Shown here one piece after another: positions 5,585 through 8,800 of a stretch of 8,800 nt of DNA (the stretch's first letter is position 1; every line of letters starts with the position of its first letter). The DNA is from Rhodospirillales bacterium. Its GTDB lineage: Bacteria; Pseudomonadota; Alphaproteobacteria; Acetobacterales; Acetobacteraceae. Position numbers and translations under genes: made by a program. The stretch lies in NCBI GenBank assembly GCA_025352915.1, contig JANXSA010000145.1, positions 1 through 8,800 of the forward strand. Direction: 5' to 3'. A model generated the notes under the pieces. It was given only the letters and a program-made list of their open reading frames with translations, was not told the origin of the DNA and made no database searches.

Positions 5585-6751
5585 TTGGACCAGAGTGTTC
5601 TCGCCGACCCCGCCGGGCGGGCGCGGCTGTTGGCCCCGGCGATTGCCGGCGCGGCGGATACGATCGAGCAGACCAGGCGCATTCCGGGCGATCTGCTGGC
5701 GCGCCTGCACGAAGCCCGGCTGTTCCGGCTGTTGCTGCCGCGCTCGGCGGGGGGCGAGGAGGTGGCGCCGTGGGTGTTCCTGGCGGCGGTGATGGAGGTT
5801 GGCCGCGCCGATGCCTCGGTGGCGTGGAATGTGTTTGTCGGCAATTCCTCGGCGCTGATCGCGTCGTTCATCCCGCTGGAATCGGCGCGCGTGATTTATG
5901 CCGATCCCGCCGCGGTGATCGCCTGGGGGCCGCCGAATGGGTGCCAGGCCCACGCGGTGACGGGCGGGTATCGCGTGTCCGGGCGGTGGGATTTCGCCAG
6001 TGGCAGCCGGCAGGCGACGTGGATGGGGGCGCATTGCCAGGTGGTGGAGGCCGATGGGTCGCTGCGGTTGAACCAGTTGGGGCGGGCGGCGATCAGGACG
6101 CTGTTGTTCCCGGTCGAGCAGGCGGTGTTGCACGATACCTGGAACACCATCGGGCTGCGCGGCACGGCGTCGGATTCATATTCGGTGGATGGGGTGTTCG
6201 TGCCGGAGGCGTTCAGCGGCACGCGCGAGGACCCGTCGCTGCGGCGCGATGCTGGCCGGACCTATGCTTTTCCGATGCAGGGTCTGTATGCCGTGGGGGT
6301 GGCCGCGGTGGCGCTGGGGACGGCGCGGGCGATGCTGGATGCCTATATGGACCTGGCCGGGCGCAAGGTGCCGCGCGGGTTGAAGCGGCTGGCGGACAGT
6401 GCGGTGGTGCAGGCGGAAGTGGCGCGGCATGAGGCGCGGCTGGGGGCGGCGGAGGCCTATCTGCGGATGACGCTGCGGGAGATCTGGGACGGGGTGGCGG
6501 GCGAGGAGATCATTGCCATCCCCGATCGGGCGCGGGTGCGGCTGGCCTGTGCCCATGCGATCCAGACGGCGTCGGAGGTGGCGGATTTCGCCTACAAGGC
6601 GGCGGGCACCGACGCGATCGTGCCGGGCTCGGCGTTTGAGCGGCGGTTTCGCGATATCCATACGGTGACGCAGCAGATCCAGGCGCGGGTGGCGCATTTC
6701 GAGGCGGTGGGGCAGGTGCTGCTGGGGGTGCATGAGGGGATGTTCTACTGA
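5585..6751 (+). CDS. Acyl-CoA-dehydrogenase-fold flavoprotein, probable flavin-dependent monooxygenase type, 388 aa
   Basis: The three-domain acyl-CoA dehydrogenase fold is visible: an N-terminal helical domain (LFRLLLPRSAGGEEV, 46-60), a central beta domain (GYRVSGRWDFASGS, 128-141; GLRGTASDSYSVDGVFVP, 190-207) and a C-terminal helical domain ending in FRDIHTVTQQIQARVAHFEAVGQVLLG (355-381). The RDxHTxxQ ending and overall type resemble the HpaH-C2/HsaA/DszC/SfnB-like group, which use reduced flavin and O2 rather than dehydrogenating acyl-CoA; I saw no obvious catalytic Glu. A flavin reductase partner is not in the window. TTG 5585 was chosen because homologous sequence starts there and GGGAAGGA precedes it; the upstream frame to 5435 only translates the palindrome. 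It is transcribed divergently from the aminotransferase operon. The substrate is unknown; an organosulfur or aromatic compound is possible. Confidence 0.85.
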   Translation: MDQSVLADPAGRARLLAPAIAGAADTIEQTRRIPGDLLARLHEARLFRLLLPRSAGGEEVAPWVFLAAVMEVGRADASVAWNVFVGNSSALIASFIPLESARVIYADPAAVIAWGPPNGCQAHAVTGGYRVSGRWDFASGSRQATWMGAHCQVVEADGSLRLNQLGRAAIRTLLFPVEQAVLHDTWNTIGLRGTASDSYSVDGVFVPEAFSGTREDPSLRRDAGRTYAFPMQGLYAVGVAAVALGTARAMLDAYMDLAGRKVPRGLKRLADSAVVQAEVARHEARLGAAEAYLRMTLREIWDGVAGEEIIAIPDRARVRLACAHAIQTASEVADFAYKAAGTDAIVPGSAFERRFRDIHTVTQQIQARVAHFEAVGQVLLGVHEGMFY

Positions 6752-6760
6752 GGCCAGGCT

Positions 6761-6774
6761 TTGACTTGGATCAA
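6761..6774. promoter_or_regulatory. FNR/FixK-type box upstream of the small membrane protein
   Basis: TTGACTTGGATCAA matches the FNR/Anr/FixK consensus TTGATNNNNATCAA at 9 of 10 defined positions, and the following TG matches the usual alphaproteobacterial extension. The centre is 6767.5, about 63 bases before ATG 6831; activation from -41.5 would place a transcript start near 6809, just upstream of the SD. It starts 9 bases after the flavoprotein's stop, so it most likely drives the downstream gene under low oxygen. Confidence 0.6.
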
Positions 6775-6816
6775 TGCGCGGCGGCCCTGGTCAAGCAAAG
6801 GTGTGCTCCACGCAGT

Positions 6817-6821
6817 GGAGG
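6817..6821 (+). promoter_or_regulatory. Strong Shine-Dalgarno of the small membrane protein
   Basis: GGAGG is 3 nt from ATG 6825 but 9 nt from ATG 6831. The second spacing is far better for initiation, so 6831 is the preferred start. Confidence 0.6.
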
Positions 6822-6830
6822 TCCATGGCC

Positions 6831-6998
6831 ATGACTTCAGGTGAACAGATCTATCTCGTCATCGTGCTTGCCACATTTGGCGGCTTCGGGCTTTGGGTGG
6901 CGTACAACACGTGGCGCTACGACCGCAGCCAGGCTGGCCGGCCCGAGGCGCGGCGCCATGAGCCGGCGCACCACATGGTTGGTGCCAGCGCTGATTGA
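6831..6998 (+). CDS. Small single-pass membrane protein, possibly oxygen-responsive (55 aa)
   Basis: Not a family I can name. The protein has a short polar N-terminus (MTSGEQI), one hydrophobic membrane segment (about residues 7-27, with LVIVLATFGGFGLWVAY), then a positively charged tail rich in Arg and His (RYDRSQ, ARRHEPAHH). The charge pattern suggests the tail is cytoplasmic. It has an excellent SD, its own FNR/FixK-type box and its own terminator at 7024-7054, which argues for a real, separately regulated gene. Size and layout recall small accessory subunits of respiratory oxidases (such as CcoQ or CydX types), but there is no sequence match to assert and no oxidase gene nearby. An earlier in-frame ATG at 6774 is unlikely because it overlaps the regulatory box. 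Confidence 0.65.
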   Translation: MTSGEQIYLVIVLATFGGFGLWVAYNTWRYDRSQAGRPEARRHEPAHHMVGASAD

Positions 6999-7023
6999 TC
7001 CCCCGCGATCGCACTGATGCCGG

Positions 7024-7054
7024 GGGCCTTCCGTTGGGAGGCCCTCTTTTTTTT
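7024..7054 (+). terminator. Strong intrinsic terminator between converging genes
   Basis: GGGCCTTCC-GTT-GGGAGGCCC (7024-7044) forms a 9-bp stem (one T-G wobble) with a 3-base loop, followed by TCTTTTTTTT (7045-7054). The U-tract is on the plus strand, so it ends the small-membrane-protein transcript immediately before the glmS stop codon. The minus-strand reading has no T-tract after the stem, so it is not an obvious glmS terminator. Confidence 0.88.
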
Positions 7055-7056
7055 GG

Positions 7057-8800
<1,744 letters not shown>

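Overview
The window is GC-rich chromosomal DNA whose gene content and style (GlmS, a Tat-exported sulfite-oxidase-family enzyme, a FixK/FNR-type box, and a T/A-rich palindrome between genes) fit an alphaproteobacterium, most likely in or near the Acetobacteraceae. That family assignment rests on recall of the style and was not tested by a search. No tRNA, rRNA, CRISPR array or intact transposase was found.

Layout. Positions 1-534 hold one orphan plus-strand ORF (60-476), flanked by an 11-bp inverted repeat (40-50 and 529-539). From 5405 down to 535 a compact minus-strand operon runs in transcription order: a class III PLP aminotransferase of the glutamate-1-semialdehyde type, a CinA-like molybdopterin-binding-fold protein with a degenerate C-terminal deamidase domain, a Tat-exported SoxC/SorA-type sulfite dehydrogenase, its small c-type cytochrome (overlapping by 4 nt), and an RraA/HMG-aldolase family protein. 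A weak terminator-like hairpin lies at 476-493. The intergenic region 5406-5584 carries a candidate minus-strand promoter and a long T/A-rich palindrome (5461-5548). Divergently, on the plus strand, comes an acyl-CoA-dehydrogenase-fold flavoprotein that resembles flavin-dependent monooxygenases (5585-6751). Next come an FNR/FixK-type box (6761-6774), a 55-residue single-pass membrane protein (6831-6998) and a strong intrinsic terminator (7024-7054). Converging on it from the right edge is glmS (7057 to the window end, N-terminus missing).

How the genes may work together. The sulfite dehydrogenase and cytochrome form a periplasmic sulfite-to-cytochrome module. It is co-transcribed with an aminotransferase and a pyruvate-aldolase-like protein, opposite a monooxygenase-like flavoprotein. 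That combination suggests catabolism of an amino-organosulfur compound with periplasmic disposal of the released sulfite, but this pathway is inferred from context only. The CinA-like protein next to a molybdenum enzyme could have a cofactor-related role. glmS (amino-sugar synthesis) and the small membrane protein appear unrelated to that unit.
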